From Paractinoplanes maris (GTDB lineage Bacteria; Actinomycetota; Actinomycetes; Mycobacteriales; Micromonosporaceae), in contig NZ_JALPVL010000015.1 of the NCBI RefSeq assembly GCF_023544465.1, positions 269,849 to 333,848 of the forward strand: DNA of 64,000 nt, written 5' to 3'. The notes below the pieces were generated by a model. That model was given only the letters and a program-made list of their open reading frames with translations. It searched no databases and was not told where the DNA came from. Of the stretch, positions 1-9,005 are shown piece by piece (the first letter of the stretch is position 1; each line of letters starts with the position of its first letter). Position numbers and translations under genes: made by a program.

Positions 1-534
1 TGCCACCGCGCTGATGATGCCGAGGATCTCGATGCGGACGAAAACGTTGGGGCCGCCGCCGAACGCCGAATACCGGCCCTGATCGCCCGGGCCGTTGACA
101 AAGAGCGCGGCCAGCGCGAAGACGATCGCGGCGACATAGAACAGCAGGAACGCCGTGCGCACGACCGCTTCCGGGTTGCCCACGGCGTAGACGTAGAAAG
201 CGACGACCAGGGCGCCCATCAGCACCAGGTCGAGCGTCTGCGGCCCGACCCGCGAGGCGGCCGGCGACCACAGCGCCGAGGCGATCTGGAACAGGAAGAA
301 CAGCAGGGTGGCGACGAGCCAGCCCTCGCGTCGCCCGCCCGCCGGGACCCGGGGCCGGCGGGCGACGTCGACCAGCAGCACGGCCAGTGCCACCAGCAGA
401 CCGGCCACCCGCAGGTCGACCCAGGCCAGATCGGTGTATCCGGCCCGGTCGAGCGTGAACCGGCCGCCGATGGCCACCAGGATCAGGATCAGCCCGGGCG
501 CCAGGAAGACCCGCGGGGTGCGCAGCCACGTCAT
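1..534 (-). CDS. O-antigen ligase/polymerase-like membrane protein (partial)
   Basis: The first 178 codons are present; the 3' end lies outside the window. The start ATG overlaps the stop of the upstream flippase gene (ATGA), so the two are translationally coupled. The protein is strongly hydrophobic: about five membrane segments are visible, including residues near 10-25, 42-58 and 75-92, with short Arg-rich loops between. Position as last visible gene of an exopolysaccharide operon after a Wzx-like flippase, and the multi-span topology, suggest a Wzy polymerase or WaaL-type ligase. No diagnostic Wzy/WaaL motif falls in the visible part, so the name rests on context. Confidence 0.7.
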   Translation of the reverse strand, partial: MTWLRTPRVFLAPGLILILVAIGGRFTLDRAGYTDLAWVDLRVAGLLVALAVLLVDVARRPRVPAGGRREGWLVATLLFFLFQIASALWSPAASRVGPQTLDLVLMGALVVAFYVYAVGNPEAVVRTAFLLFYVAAIVFALAALFVNGPGDQGRYSAFGGGPNVFVRIEILGIISAVA

Positions 535-1817
535 CGTGGTTCACCGGTCAGGCGGTTGGCGACCAGCGCGAAGAGCAGGCACGAGCCGTAGCCGACGAGG
601 GAGCCGTAGGCCGCGCCCAGGATGCCGAAGGCCGGGATGAGCGTGAGGTAGGCGACGAAGCTGACCACGAAACCGGTGATCTCGGCGGCCGACACCAGGC
701 TGCCGCGGCCCTTGGCGATGAGCAGCCCGAGCGTCACCCGGGAGATGGCGTAGAGCCCGGCCGCGGCCACCAGCGGCACGATGACCGCCTTGGCCGGCGC
801 GTAGTCCTGGCCGAAGACCGGCACGATGAGCAGGTAGAGCCCACCGGCGGCGATCGGCGTGACCACCACGCAGTAGAGGCCGACGGCGAGCAGGATCGGG
901 CGGGTCGGCAGGCCGCCGTTCTGGTGGTCCCGCCGCCACTTGCCCAGCCGCGAGTCGGCGTACGCCCGGATCGGCCAGGCCAGCAGCTCGGTCATCGTGG
1001 CCACGGCGGCATAGAGGCCGAGTGCCGAGGTCGAGGCGAGCGCCGGCAGCGCCAGCCGGTCCGAGCGCAGCATCGCCATGTTGGAGATGGCGGCCGGGAA
1101 GAGAGCCAGGCCCTCCTTGCGGACGAGGCGGTTGCGGTCGGGCAGGGCCGATCCGTCCGGTGCCGGCCGGCGCAGCCACAGGACGATGTAGACGGTGGTC
1201 GGCACCAGACCGGCGATCAGGTAGGCGACGATCCAGAGTGCCGGCGTGGTGGTGTTCGCGACGAAGAGCACCACCAGCAGGCCGAGCAGCAGCAGCGCCT
1301 CGACGACCCGGCAGATCAGGAAGTCGCCGACCCGCCCGGCCGCGATGGCGATCGCCCGGGTGGCCAGGCCGGCCACCTCGACCAGGGTGTAGAGGGTGAT
1401 CAGCCCGATCACCAGCAGGCCCGGGTTGTAATGGCCGGGCGCCACCATTTCGAATCCGGCGGCCAGTGCGATTCCGGCCGCACAGGGGACGATCAAGAGC
1501 TTCCCGTACGCCCGGACGGCCGCGGCCGGGGTGATCTCGTGATAACTCGCCACGAAGCTGCGCTCGGTGCCCAGCAACATGAACTGGGTGGCCAGATAGA
1601 CGACCTGGAGCATGAGCGCGACCTCGCCGCGGTGCGCGGGGGCGAGGGCCCGGACCATCAGGATGTTCGCGACGAAGGCGACCCCGCCGGTGAGCAACTG
1701 GGACGCGAAGAGCTGGACGAAGGGTTCGCGCAGTTGCCCGCCGGCCCAGGCGATCGCGCCGGTCCGCCGGGGAGGGGTGACCTCCGCCGCGGGGCGCTCC
1801 GCCTGGAGCTCACTCAT
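531..1817 (-). CDS. Wzx-like polysaccharide flippase (MATE/PST-type membrane protein)
   Basis: The 428-residue protein has about 12 hydrophobic segments after an N-terminal cytoplasmic tail of ~28 residues, the usual size and topology of polysaccharide-export flippases of the MOP superfamily. It would move lipid-linked repeat units across the membrane. The start at 1817 overlaps the end of the Wzz/kinase-like gene by 8 nt, and its stop overlaps the start of the next membrane protein. There is no strong sequence signature beyond family-level features (an early FASQLLTGG segment and a C-terminal GILGAAYGSLVGYG segment). The function is inferred from topology and operon position. Confidence 0.8.
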   Translation of the reverse strand: MSELQAERPAAEVTPPRRTGAIAWAGGQLREPFVQLFASQLLTGGVAFVANILMVRALAPAHRGEVALMLQVVYLATQFMLLGTERSFVASYHEITPAAAVRAYGKLLIVPCAAGIALAAGFEMVAPGHYNPGLLVIGLITLYTLVEVAGLATRAIAIAAGRVGDFLICRVVEALLLLGLLVVLFVANTTTPALWIVAYLIAGLVPTTVYIVLWLRRPAPDGSALPDRNRLVRKEGLALFPAAISNMAMLRSDRLALPALASTSALGLYAAVATMTELLAWPIRAYADSRLGKWRRDHQNGGLPTRPILLAVGLYCVVVTPIAAGGLYLLIVPVFGQDYAPAKAVIVPLVAAAGLYAISRVTLGLLIAKGRGSLVSAAEITGFVVSFVAYLTLIPAFGILGAAYGSLVGYGSCLLFALVANRLTGEPR

Positions 1818-3426
1818 CCTTCGGCTCCGCTTTCTCCGCCTTGCGCGCCAGGTCGCTGCCGTTGATCGGCTTGATCTTCTGCGTGGTGATGCCGTCCATC
1901 GGCGTGAAAGCGATCTTCTGCGTGGTCCCGCCGTCGTCGGGTTGCCGCTGCTGGATGACCTCGGCCGGTTTCGCCGGTTGACCGGCGCGGGCGACCGCGG
2001 TCCCGGCCACCCGGGCCCGGCCGCTGACCGGGTTGGCCGGGGAGACCGGCGCCTGCTCGGGCTCCTCCCGATGCCCGAGCAGCGTGGTGACCAGACCGTC
2101 GTCCTGCGCCGCGGGGATGCGCGGCTGGGCCGGGCCGGCTTCGGTCGGCAGACGGCGGGGCAGGGCGTTGAGGACCGCGCCGACGAGCCGGGTGCCGACC
2201 CGCTCGAGCAGGTCGGTCGAGCGCTGCACGTCGGCCGTACGGGTCCGGTTGGCCCGCACCACCAGGAGCGCGCCGTCGGTCACCTTGCCCAGCACAGCCG
2301 CGTCGGCCACCCCCTGCAACGGCGGCGCGTCGATCAGCACGATGTCGAAGCGTGAGGTCAGCTCGCGTACGGTCGCCGCGAGCCGGGGCGAGGCGAGAAC
2401 CTGACCCGGGTCGGATCGCCGGTCGCCGGGCGGCAGGACGGTCAGGCGCCCGTCCAGCGGGTCGCGCAGCACGTCGCTCACCCGGGCGTTGCCGGCCAGC
2501 ACGTCGGCCAGGCCGGGCCCGCCCTCCATCGCGAGATAGCGGCCCACCCCGGGCGAGCGCAGGTTCGCGTCGACCAGCAGCACCCGCGCGCCGGTCTCGG
2601 CCATCGCGATCGCCAGCCCGCAGGCGACCGCGGTCGTCCCCTCCTTGGGGTTGGCCGCGGTCAGCATCAGCGCGGTGCCCTGGGGGTCGCCCCGGCGCAG
2701 GCTCGGTGTCTCGGGCAGCAGGCTGCGCAGCCGCCGGAAACCCTCGGCGATCGCCGAATCGGCCTGCCCGGACCGGACCCAGCGGCCGGTGAGCGAGATG
2801 ACCCCGACCGTGCCGATGCCGAGCCGGCGCAGGTCGTCCTCCTCGGCCACGGTCCGGCGGGTGGCCTCGCGCACCGCGACCGCGACTCCCCCCACGAGGA
2901 GTCCGAGCACGGCCGAGAAGCCCACATCGCGGACGAGGGTGCCGGGCTCCTGAGTGGTCACTGCCTCCTGGGCGACGGTGATCTGCGGCGGGGGCCCGTC
3001 GGCCGCGGCCACCGGCGGATCGAGTTTCTTGGCCAGCGCGACCAGGGCCGAGGTGGCGCTCGTGACCATCGTGCGGCTGCGCTCGGCCGACGCGTCCTTG
3101 GCCGTCACCACCAGCAGATCGGTGCCGGCCTGGACCTCGGCCGACAGGCTCTTGCTGACCTCGGCCGCGGTGGCGGGCGCGCCGAGCTTGGTGGCCACGC
3201 TCTGCGCCACCCGCGGGCCGGTGAGCAGGGTGATGTACGAGTTGAGACGGCTCGCCTTGGCATCCGGGTCACCCGACCCGGTGGTGACGAACAGGATCAT
3301 CGAGGACCGGTACGCCGGCTCCCGGGTCAGCGACAGCCCGGCCGCCGCGCCCATGGCCAGCAGGATCGGCACGACGATCCAGACCCAGCGGCGGCGGCAC
3401 GCCCGCACGTACTCGCGCAGTTCCAC
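1810..3426 (-). CDS. Wzz chain-length determinant / BY-kinase-like fusion protein
   Basis: Predicted 538 residues from a GTG start at 3426, chosen because AGGAG lies 8 nt upstream and the upstream gene ends just before. The N-terminus (LREYVRACRRRWVWI) enters a first membrane helix, followed by a Wzz extracytoplasmic domain, a second helix near residue 175-195, and a CpsD/Wzc-type ATPase domain. Walker A' (VLLVDANLRSP) and Walker B (DIVLIDAPP) are clear. The Walker A loop reads NPKEGTTAV, with Thr where the catalytic Lys of GxGK[ST] should be, and the C-terminal tail has no tyrosine, only a duplicated TTQKI motif. It probably controls polymer length; kinase activity is doubtful. Confidence 0.85.
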   Translation of the reverse strand: MELREYVRACRRRWVWIVVPILLAMGAAAGLSLTREPAYRSSMILFVTTGSGDPDAKASRLNSYITLLTGPRVAQSVATKLGAPATAAEVSKSLSAEVQAGTDLLVVTAKDASAERSRTMVTSATSALVALAKKLDPPVAAADGPPPQITVAQEAVTTQEPGTLVRDVGFSAVLGLLVGGVAVAVREATRRTVAEEDDLRRLGIGTVGVISLTGRWVRSGQADSAIAEGFRRLRSLLPETPSLRRGDPQGTALMLTAANPKEGTTAVACGLAIAMAETGARVLLVDANLRSPGVGRYLAMEGGPGLADVLAGNARVSDVLRDPLDGRLTVLPPGDRRSDPGQVLASPRLAATVRELTSRFDIVLIDAPPLQGVADAAVLGKVTDGALLVVRANRTRTADVQRSTDLLERVGTRLVGAVLNALPRRLPTEAGPAQPRIPAAQDDGLVTTLLGHREEPEQAPVSPANPVSGRARVAGTAVARAGQPAKPAEVIQQRQPDDGGTTQKIAFTPMDGITTQKIKPINGSDLARKAEKAEPKDE

Positions 3427-3430
3427 GCTC

Positions 3431-4714
3431 TCAACTCCTGCTCTTGCTGTGCGCGGCCCGGCCGAAGGCGTTCTTGCTGTGCGCGGCCCGGCCGAAGGCG
3501 TTCTTGCTGTGCGCGGCCCGGTCGAGGACGTCGGCGAACCGGTCGAACAGGAGGTCGCGGGAGAACTGCTCCACGGCGAGCCGGTGTGCGGCGGCGCGGG
3601 CCTGGGCCAGCCACGACTCGTCCCGGCAGTGCTTGACGAACTGCTCGGCGGCGTCGCCGGTGTCGGTCGGGTCGAGCACGAGCCCGGCACCGAACTCGTC
3701 GATCAGGCCGGCCTGCCAGCCGCCGTAGTTGATGGCGATCGGCCGTCCGGCGGCGAGCGCGTCGAAGAACTTGTTGGCCGAGTTCTCCCACAGCGCGCGG
3801 ATCGGCCGCACGAAGCTGGTCGACATCGTGGCGGCGCCCAGGATCAGCGGCAGCTCGGCTTTCGGCACCTTGTCCCACATCCGTACGGTGTCGTCGAGCA
3901 ACCCGAGCTCGGCCGCGAGCCGCTTGGTCGGCTCCCACTCCTTGCCGTGCCCCACGATCAGCACCCGGATCTCGGGGTCCAGCTCGCGCATCCGCTGGGC
4001 CGCGCGCACCAGGTAGTCGACGCCGTTCACCGCGCCCAGCGCTCCGGTGTAGACGATCAGCGGCCGGTCACCCAGCCACTCGTGCCGCCGCCGGAAGGCC
4101 TCGACGTCGGCCGCGCCGACCTCGAACATGGCCAGATCGGCGGCGTTGGGAATGACCGTCGTCCGGGTCGACGGGCGACGGGCCACGACGCCGGCGGCCA
4201 TGCCGGGGGAGAGGGCGACGACCTCCTCGGCGTTGCGGTAGGCGAAGTTCGCCAGCGCGCCGGCCGCCCTGCGCAGCACCGGGTTGCGCAGCGCGCCCAT
4301 CTGGATCGGCACCTCAGGCCACAGGTCGCGCACCTCGAAGACGAACGGCACCCGGCGCAGCTTCGCCGCGAGCACACCGGGGACGGCGACGGTCAGCGGC
4401 GTGCTGGTCGCGAAGACCAGGTCGGCTCTGATCGACGCCGCCTTGGCCGTGGCGACGACCATGAACTGGGCGAACGCGCGGATGCGGCGGGCGTACGACA
4501 TGGAGTTGTTGTAGGGGACCGAATACCAGTGCACCCGGATGCCGTCGTCGTCGGTCTGCCGCCAGCCGGCCCGGGCCGGGGTGCCGGTGATGTCGGTCGT
4601 GATGACGTCGACCGTGTGCCCCCGGGCGACGAGCCGGCGGGCCTGCTCGTACGACCGGATGCCGCCGGCCATCCGAGGATTGCAGTAGTACTGGTGGATG
4701 TAGACGATGTGCAT
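3431..4714 (-). CDS. GT4-family glycosyltransferase (WbuB/WcaI-like)
   Basis: The 427-residue protein starts MHIVYIHQYYCNPRMAGGIR, typical of the GT-B fold family 4 group that transfers sugars to lipid-linked intermediates. The N-terminal Rossmann half has the glycine-rich acceptor loop. The C-terminal half has VYTGALGAVNGVDYLV and the nucleotide-sugar site region with ALAAGRPIAINYGGWQAG, where the usual E-x7-E motif is poorly kept. The last 28 residues are three copies of a 10-residue unit (FGRAAHSKNA) encoded by a 30-bp tandem repeat. It lies 7 nt after the aminotransferase gene and contains the Shine-Dalgarno for the next gene. Confidence 0.88.
   Translation of the reverse strand: MHIVYIHQYYCNPRMAGGIRSYEQARRLVARGHTVDVITTDITGTPARAGWRQTDDDGIRVHWYSVPYNNSMSYARRIRAFAQFMVVATAKAASIRADLVFATSTPLTVAVPGVLAAKLRRVPFVFEVRDLWPEVPIQMGALRNPVLRRAAGALANFAYRNAEEVVALSPGMAAGVVARRPSTRTTVIPNAADLAMFEVGAADVEAFRRRHEWLGDRPLIVYTGALGAVNGVDYLVRAAQRMRELDPEIRVLIVGHGKEWEPTKRLAAELGLLDDTVRMWDKVPKAELPLILGAATMSTSFVRPIRALWENSANKFFDALAAGRPIAINYGGWQAGLIDEFGAGLVLDPTDTGDAAEQFVKHCRDESWLAQARAAAHRLAVEQFSRDLLFDRFADVLDRAAHSKNAFGRAAHSKNAFGRAAHSKSRS
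3441..3530 (-). repeat. 30-bp tandem repeat at 3' end of the glycosyltransferase gene
   Basis: Plus-strand units start at 3441, 3471 and 3501. Units 1 and 2 differ only at the first base. Unit 3 is identical for 20 bases and then diverges by three substitutions. On the coding strand they encode AAHSKNAFGR repeats. The period is a multiple of three, so copy-number change keeps the frame and lengthens or shortens the enzyme tail. Confidence 0.95.
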
Positions 4715-4721
4715 GTCGTGG

Positions 4722-5864
4722 CTACCCCTTCGTTCCGGCGGCTACCGCCCGCACGGCAGCCACGACGCGATCCCGGTCGTGGTCGGTGAGCGCGGAACCG
4801 CTGGGCAGGCACAGCCCCCGGCGGAAGAGGTCGGCGCAGACCTCGCCACCCCGCATGACGCAGTCACGGAAGACCGGCTGCAGGTGCATCGGCTTCCAGG
4901 TCGGCCGGGCCTCGATGTCCTGGGCGGCGAGGCGCTCGAGGATCCGGTCCCGGCTCGCGCCGAACTGCTCGGCGTCGATCAGCAGGCAGGTGAGCCACGA
5001 GTTGGCCTCGCCGTAGGCGGCGACCGGCATGAACGTGACGCCGGGCAGGTCGCCCAGCGCGGCCCGGTAGTGCCGGCCGGTCTCGCGCCGCGCGGCGATC
5101 ATCGAGTGCAACCGCTGCAACTGGCCCCGGCCGACCGCGGCCAGCAGGTTGCTGAGCCGGTAGTTGTAGCCGACCGAGCGGTGCTCGTAGTGCGGGAACG
5201 GCTCGCGGGCCTGAGTGGCCAGATGCCGGGCCCGGCGGGCGATGCCGTCGTCGTCGGTGACCAGCATGCCGCCGCCCCCGGTGGTGATGATCTTGTTGCC
5301 GTTGAACGACAGGACGCCGGCCAGCCCGAACGACCCGGCCGGGCGGCCGCGATAGGTCGCGCCGAGCGCCTCGGCCGCGTCCTCGATGAGCGCGACGCCG
5401 TAGCGGTCGCACGCGTCGATCAGCGGCTCGTAGTCGGCGCACTGCCCGTACATGTCGACGGCGATCACCGCGCGGGGCGGGCGGCCCTTGGCGCAGCGCC
5501 GCTTGAGCTCCTCGGTGACCAGCGCCGGGTCGACGTTCCAGCTCTCCGCGGTGCTGTCCAGGAAGACCGGGCGGGCGCCCAGATACATCACCGCGTTGGC
5601 GGTGGCGGCGAAGGTGAAGGACGGCACGAGAACGGTGTCGCCCCGGCGCACGCCGGCCGCGACCAGGGCGAGGTGCAGGGCCGCGGTGCCGCTGCTGAGC
5701 GCGACCGCGTGGCGGACGCCGACGATCTCGGCCATCTGGGCCTCGAAGGCGTCGAGGTCCGGCCCCACCGGCGCGACCCAGTTGGAGTCGAAGGCCTCCA
5801 GCAGCAACTTGCGCTCGAGCTCGCCGACGTCCGGGGGTGACAGCCAGATGCGGGTATCAGTCAT
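4722..5864 (-). CDS. DegT/DnrJ/EryC1/StrS-family aminotransferase
   Basis: The 380-residue protein matches the usual length of PLP-dependent sugar aminotransferases. The PLP-lysine is K191 in SFNGNKIITTGGGGM. The upstream cofactor region ALSSGTAALHLAL (56-68) and the metal-free aspartate EDAAEALGA (161-169) are in the expected places. It would aminate a keto-sugar nucleotide, for example to a 4-amino-4,6-dideoxy sugar for the exopolysaccharide. It overlaps the deacetylase gene by 8 nt and is followed after 7 nt by the GT4 gene, so it belongs to the same operon. The sugar substrate cannot be read from sequence. Confidence 0.93.
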   Translation of the reverse strand: MTDTRIWLSPPDVGELERKLLLEAFDSNWVAPVGPDLDAFEAQMAEIVGVRHAVALSSGTAALHLALVAAGVRRGDTVLVPSFTFAATANAVMYLGARPVFLDSTAESWNVDPALVTEELKRRCAKGRPPRAVIAVDMYGQCADYEPLIDACDRYGVALIEDAAEALGATYRGRPAGSFGLAGVLSFNGNKIITTGGGGMLVTDDDGIARRARHLATQAREPFPHYEHRSVGYNYRLSNLLAAVGRGQLQRLHSMIAARRETGRHYRAALGDLPGVTFMPVAAYGEANSWLTCLLIDAEQFGASRDRILERLAAQDIEARPTWKPMHLQPVFRDCVMRGGEVCADLFRRGLCLPSGSALTDHDRDRVVAAVRAVAAGTKG

Positions 5865-6627
5865 GGATGCGCGTCCTTACCGCCCAGAGCGGCCAGGCCG
5901 GGTGCAGGCCCTGCCGGTTGATGGCCAGAGGGCTGTCGCCGGCGTGTATCGCCGGGCGGAGAGTGCTGGCGAAACTGCGATAACCCGCGCCCCGCGCGAT
6001 CTCGACGTCGCGCCGGCCGTAATCGACGGCCGGATGCCCGTACGGGGCCGCGAAGTCCCGGATCTCGGAGCCGAGCTCATCCTCGATCTCGTGCTTGGAG
6101 TCGATCAGCTCGTGCGCCGCCGCCCGGTCGTCCTGGTCGGCCAGCCGCTGGTGGGTCACCGTGTGCGAGCCGAAGTCGAAACCGGCCGCGGCCATCGCCC
6201 GGCAGTCGCTCCAGGTGAGGTTGCCGGGCCGGCCGATCAGGTCGGTGGTCACGAAGAACATCGCCGGCACGCCGATCTCGTGCAGCACCGGCGTGACGAC
6301 GTCGCGCCAGGTGGCGTGCCCGTCGTCGAACGAGAGGCAGAAGACCGGGCCGTGCATCGGTCGCCGGCCGGCCAGGATGCCGAGGGCCTCGTCCCACGAG
6401 ACGAGCTCACCGTGCCGCCGAAAGGTGAGCAGGTGGCGGCGCAGGTCGGTGGCGTATTCGGGGAGGACGTCGTGGTAGAAGGGGAAATAGAGCCCGGCGG
6501 CGCGCGGCAGGCGGCGGAACGCGCCGGCCGGCGCCAGGACGCGGCCCTGCACCCGGGGCCGGGCCCGGAGCCGGCTGCGCAGCTCGAGCTCGTTCAGGCG
6601 CTTCCTGATCAAGGTCGGCGACGGCAT
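5857..6627 (-). CDS. Polysaccharide deacetylase (NodB domain)
   Basis: 256 residues from ATG 6627, chosen for the GGAGG six bases upstream; an earlier in-frame ATG at 6693 has no such site. Motifs of carbohydrate esterase family 4 are visible: the metal/base Asp pair in FCLSFDDGHATW, the His pair in FDFGSHTVTHQ, and the R/P-x-Y motif in FAAPYGHP. It would remove N-acetyl groups from a cell-envelope polysaccharide. There is no signal peptide, so it is either cytoplasmic or exported another way. It is the first gene of the minus-strand exopolysaccharide operon. Confidence 0.9.
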   Translation of the reverse strand: MPSPTLIRKRLNELELRSRLRARPRVQGRVLAPAGAFRRLPRAAGLYFPFYHDVLPEYATDLRRHLLTFRRHGELVSWDEALGILAGRRPMHGPVFCLSFDDGHATWRDVVTPVLHEIGVPAMFFVTTDLIGRPGNLTWSDCRAMAAAGFDFGSHTVTHQRLADQDDRAAAHELIDSKHEIEDELGSEIRDFAAPYGHPAVDYGRRDVEIARGAGYRSFASTLRPAIHAGDSPLAINRQGLHPAWPLWAVRTRIHD

Positions 6628-6804
6628 GGGCACCCTCCGGTTCGCGGTCTGGAACGACCCTCGCAAATGGGGGTGGCGCGGCATCAGTAGCAATTGTCAT
6701 TAGGTACGTGAGAGTTCTTCACATCAATTTCGGGGCCCTTGCGGAATGGGTTCGAGGCGGCGCATCATCGCCTTTTCGGGGCCCGGCCCCACGGAGGGTG
6801 ACGC

Positions 6805-7815
6805 ATGTTGCGACTGCACCGGGTGGCGCCGGCGGCCGACGTCTGGGCCGAGCGCGAGGGCTACGACGACCGCCTGATCTTCCACACCGAGCCGTGGCTG
6901 CGCTTCGTCGCCGAGGCGCAACGAGCCGAGCCCGTGCTGGCCCGGGTGACCGACGGCGACCGGACCGTCGGCCACTTCACCGGACTGGTCACCAAGCGCT
7001 TCGGCCTGCGCATTCTCGGCAGCCCGATGGCCGGCTGGACCACGTCCTATGTGGGCTTCACGCTGGATCCCGGGGTGTCGCGGCGGGCCGCCCTGGAGGC
7101 GTTGATGCCGTTCGCCTTCACCGACCTGGGCTGCGCCCACCTCGAGATCCGCGACCGCGGCCTGACCCCCGGCGACCTCGGCGGGCTGGGCCTGCGCTGG
7201 TCCGACGCCCCCACCGCGGTGATCGGCCTGAACCCGTCCGAGGACGCCCTCTTCGGTGCGATGGCGAGCGCCTGCCGGCGCAATATCCGTAAGGCCGCCA
7301 AGAGCGGAGTGACAGTCGAGGAGGTTGTCGACGATCCGACATTCGCCGTCGATTTCCACGACCAGTTACGCGACGTTTTCGCCAAGCAGAATCTGGTGCC
7401 GACCTATTCGATCGAGCGGGTCCGCTCGCTCATTCGCCACGTCGGGCCGTCCGGGCAGTTGCTCCTGCTCCGGGCGCGCGACGGCGACGGCCGCTGCATC
7501 GCCACCGCGATCCTGCCGTGGTATCACCGCACGATGTATTTCTGGGGCGGGGCCAGCTATCGGGAGCACCAGCACCTCCGTCCTAACGAGACACTCATCT
7601 GGCACGCGATGCGCTGGGCCAAGGCTCGCGGCGTGACCGAGTTCGACTTCGTCGGCGGAAACTCCTACAAGGCCAAGTACGGGACCGTCGAGGTTCCCGT
7701 CCCGTGGGCTCGCCGCTCCCGTTCACCGCTGGTCGCCACCCTGCGCGACGCCGCCCAGCAGGGGTTCGCCCTGAAGCAGCGGACCGTGGCCCGGCTGACC
7801 GGCGCCCGAGGCTGA
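6805..7815 (+). CDS. FemAB/GNAT-like acyltransferase
   Basis: The 336-residue protein has a strong ribosome site (GGAGGGTGACGC then ATG). The C-terminal half carries features of the FemAB-like double-GNAT group (CelD/BcsL-like): an ACRRNIRKAAKSGV segment, then a conserved region with AILPWYHRTMYFWGGAS, HLRPNETLIWHAM and a FDFVGGNSYKAKYG end motif. Such proteins add amino acids or acyl groups to peptidoglycan or exopolysaccharide precursors. It diverges from the exopolysaccharide operon across a 177-bp A/T-enriched gap, consistent with a role in modifying that polymer. The exact substrate is unknown. Confidence 0.8.
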   Translation: MLRLHRVAPAADVWAEREGYDDRLIFHTEPWLRFVAEAQRAEPVLARVTDGDRTVGHFTGLVTKRFGLRILGSPMAGWTTSYVGFTLDPGVSRRAALEALMPFAFTDLGCAHLEIRDRGLTPGDLGGLGLRWSDAPTAVIGLNPSEDALFGAMASACRRNIRKAAKSGVTVEEVVDDPTFAVDFHDQLRDVFAKQNLVPTYSIERVRSLIRHVGPSGQLLLLRARDGDGRCIATAILPWYHRTMYFWGGASYREHQHLRPNETLIWHAMRWAKARGVTEFDFVGGNSYKAKYGTVEVPVPWARRSRSPLVATLRDAAQQGFALKQRTVARLTGARG

Positions 7816-8017
7816 TTCGCAATTTGGTCGTCCGGCTGACAGCGCTCCGGCGTGCTCGTACGTTCGGTGAGGGTGCGAGCGGCACCACGGAATGAACGGA
7901 GTTCGTCCTCACTGGTGTAGCTCCCGCTCGACGGCGCTGCCCGCCCCACTCCGCTGACCCACTCCGTGGCGCAGCCATGCCCGAGTGGCGACGGCAGCCC
8001 CATCAGCACCACCCCTC

Positions 8018-8038
8018 ACGCCCGCCTGCCGCGGGCGT
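8018..8038 (+). other. Hairpin upstream of ferritin-like gene
   Basis: A perfect 8-bp inverted repeat (ACGCCCGC / GCGGGCGT) with a 5-nt loop sits about 25 nt before the GTG start at 8064. The rest of the 248-bp gap from 7816 holds no gene. It may be a 5'-UTR structure; the role is unknown. Confidence 0.5.
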
Positions 8039-8063
8039 CGACACCAGCACTGAGGAGCAACTC

Positions 8064-8981
8064 GTGTTCGGAAAAAAGCTCGTCGGGCAGATGATCAGCC
8101 GTAGCGCCGAGAACGGCCAGGACCGCCGCCGATTCCTGCGGAGCGCCGGAGCGCTCGGGCTCGGCGTCGTCGGGGCGGGCGCGCTCGGCACCGTGGCCGC
8201 CCATGCCGAGGACGCGGACGGACCCAGCGACGGCGCCGTCCTCAATTTCGCGCTCAACCTCGAATACCTCGAGGCCGAGTTCTACTCCTACGCCGTGCAC
8301 GGCCACGGTTTGGCCGACAGCATGACCACCGGCACCGGCACCCGGGGCGGGGTCGTCGGCGGCAAGAAGGTGCCGTTCAAGACCAGCCGCATCCGTCAGT
8401 ACGCCGCCGAGATCGCGGGCGACGAGCTGGCCCACGTCAAGTTCCTGCGCGGCGCGCTCGGCTCGGCGGCGGTCTCCAGGCCGGCCATCAACATCCGCGA
8501 GAGCTTCACCTACGCGGCGCGGGCGGCCAAGCTGATCGGGGCGCACGACATCTTCGACCCGTACGCCAACGAGAACAACTTCCTGATGGCCGCGTTCCTG
8601 TTCGAGGACGTCGGCGTGACGGCCTACAAGGGCGCCGCCCCGCTGATCACCAACAAGACCTACCTCGAAGCGGCCGCCGGCATTCTCTCGGTCGAGGCGT
8701 ACCACGCCGCGACCATCCGCTCCTCGCTGTTCGAGAAAGACCTGGGCGCGCACGTCGCGAAGCTGTCGGCCGCCCGGAACACGCTCGACGGCTACGGCGA
8801 CGAGGACCAGGGCATCGTGCGCAACAAGAGCGCCAACATCAACCCGACCGACAAGAACGGCATCGCGTTCAGCCGTTCCTACGACCGGGTCCTCAACATC
8901 GTCTACCTCAACGCGAACAAGGTCACCAAGGGTGGCTTCTACCCGAAGGGTGTCAACGGGCCGCTCAACACCAGCGCCTGA
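8064..8981 (+). CDS. Tat-exported ferritin-like domain protein
   Basis: 305 residues from GTG 8064, which follows GAGGAG by 6 nt; ATG 8091 is an alternative. A twin-arginine signal is present (DRRRFLRSAG, then a hydrophobic run to about residue 50). The mature part resembles the Ferritin_2 family: LNFALNLEYLEAEFYSYAVHG carries the first helix Glu/Tyr/Glu metal ligands, IAGDELAHVKFLRGAL gives ExxH, and VEAYHAATIR gives the second ExxH-like ligand set. A di-metal four-helix bundle outside the membrane is likely. It lies just upstream of a Mn/Fe transporter gene, separated by a terminator-like hairpin. The enzymatic role is unknown. Confidence 0.85.
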   Translation: MFGKKLVGQMISRSAENGQDRRRFLRSAGALGLGVVGAGALGTVAAHAEDADGPSDGAVLNFALNLEYLEAEFYSYAVHGHGLADSMTTGTGTRGGVVGGKKVPFKTSRIRQYAAEIAGDELAHVKFLRGALGSAAVSRPAINIRESFTYAARAAKLIGAHDIFDPYANENNFLMAAFLFEDVGVTAYKGAAPLITNKTYLEAAAGILSVEAYHAATIRSSLFEKDLGAHVAKLSAARNTLDGYGDEDQGIVRNKSANINPTDKNGIAFSRSYDRVLNIVYLNANKVTKGGFYPKGVNGPLNTSA

Positions 8982-9005
8982 GCGACATCGCCGGTCGGAC
9001 ACCAC

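Noticed and set aside
1810..3690. Longer 626-codon version of the Wzz/kinase gene starting at 3690
   Set aside because: The extra part is antisense-like low-complexity sequence overlapping the glycosyltransferase; GTG 3426 has a proper ribosome site.
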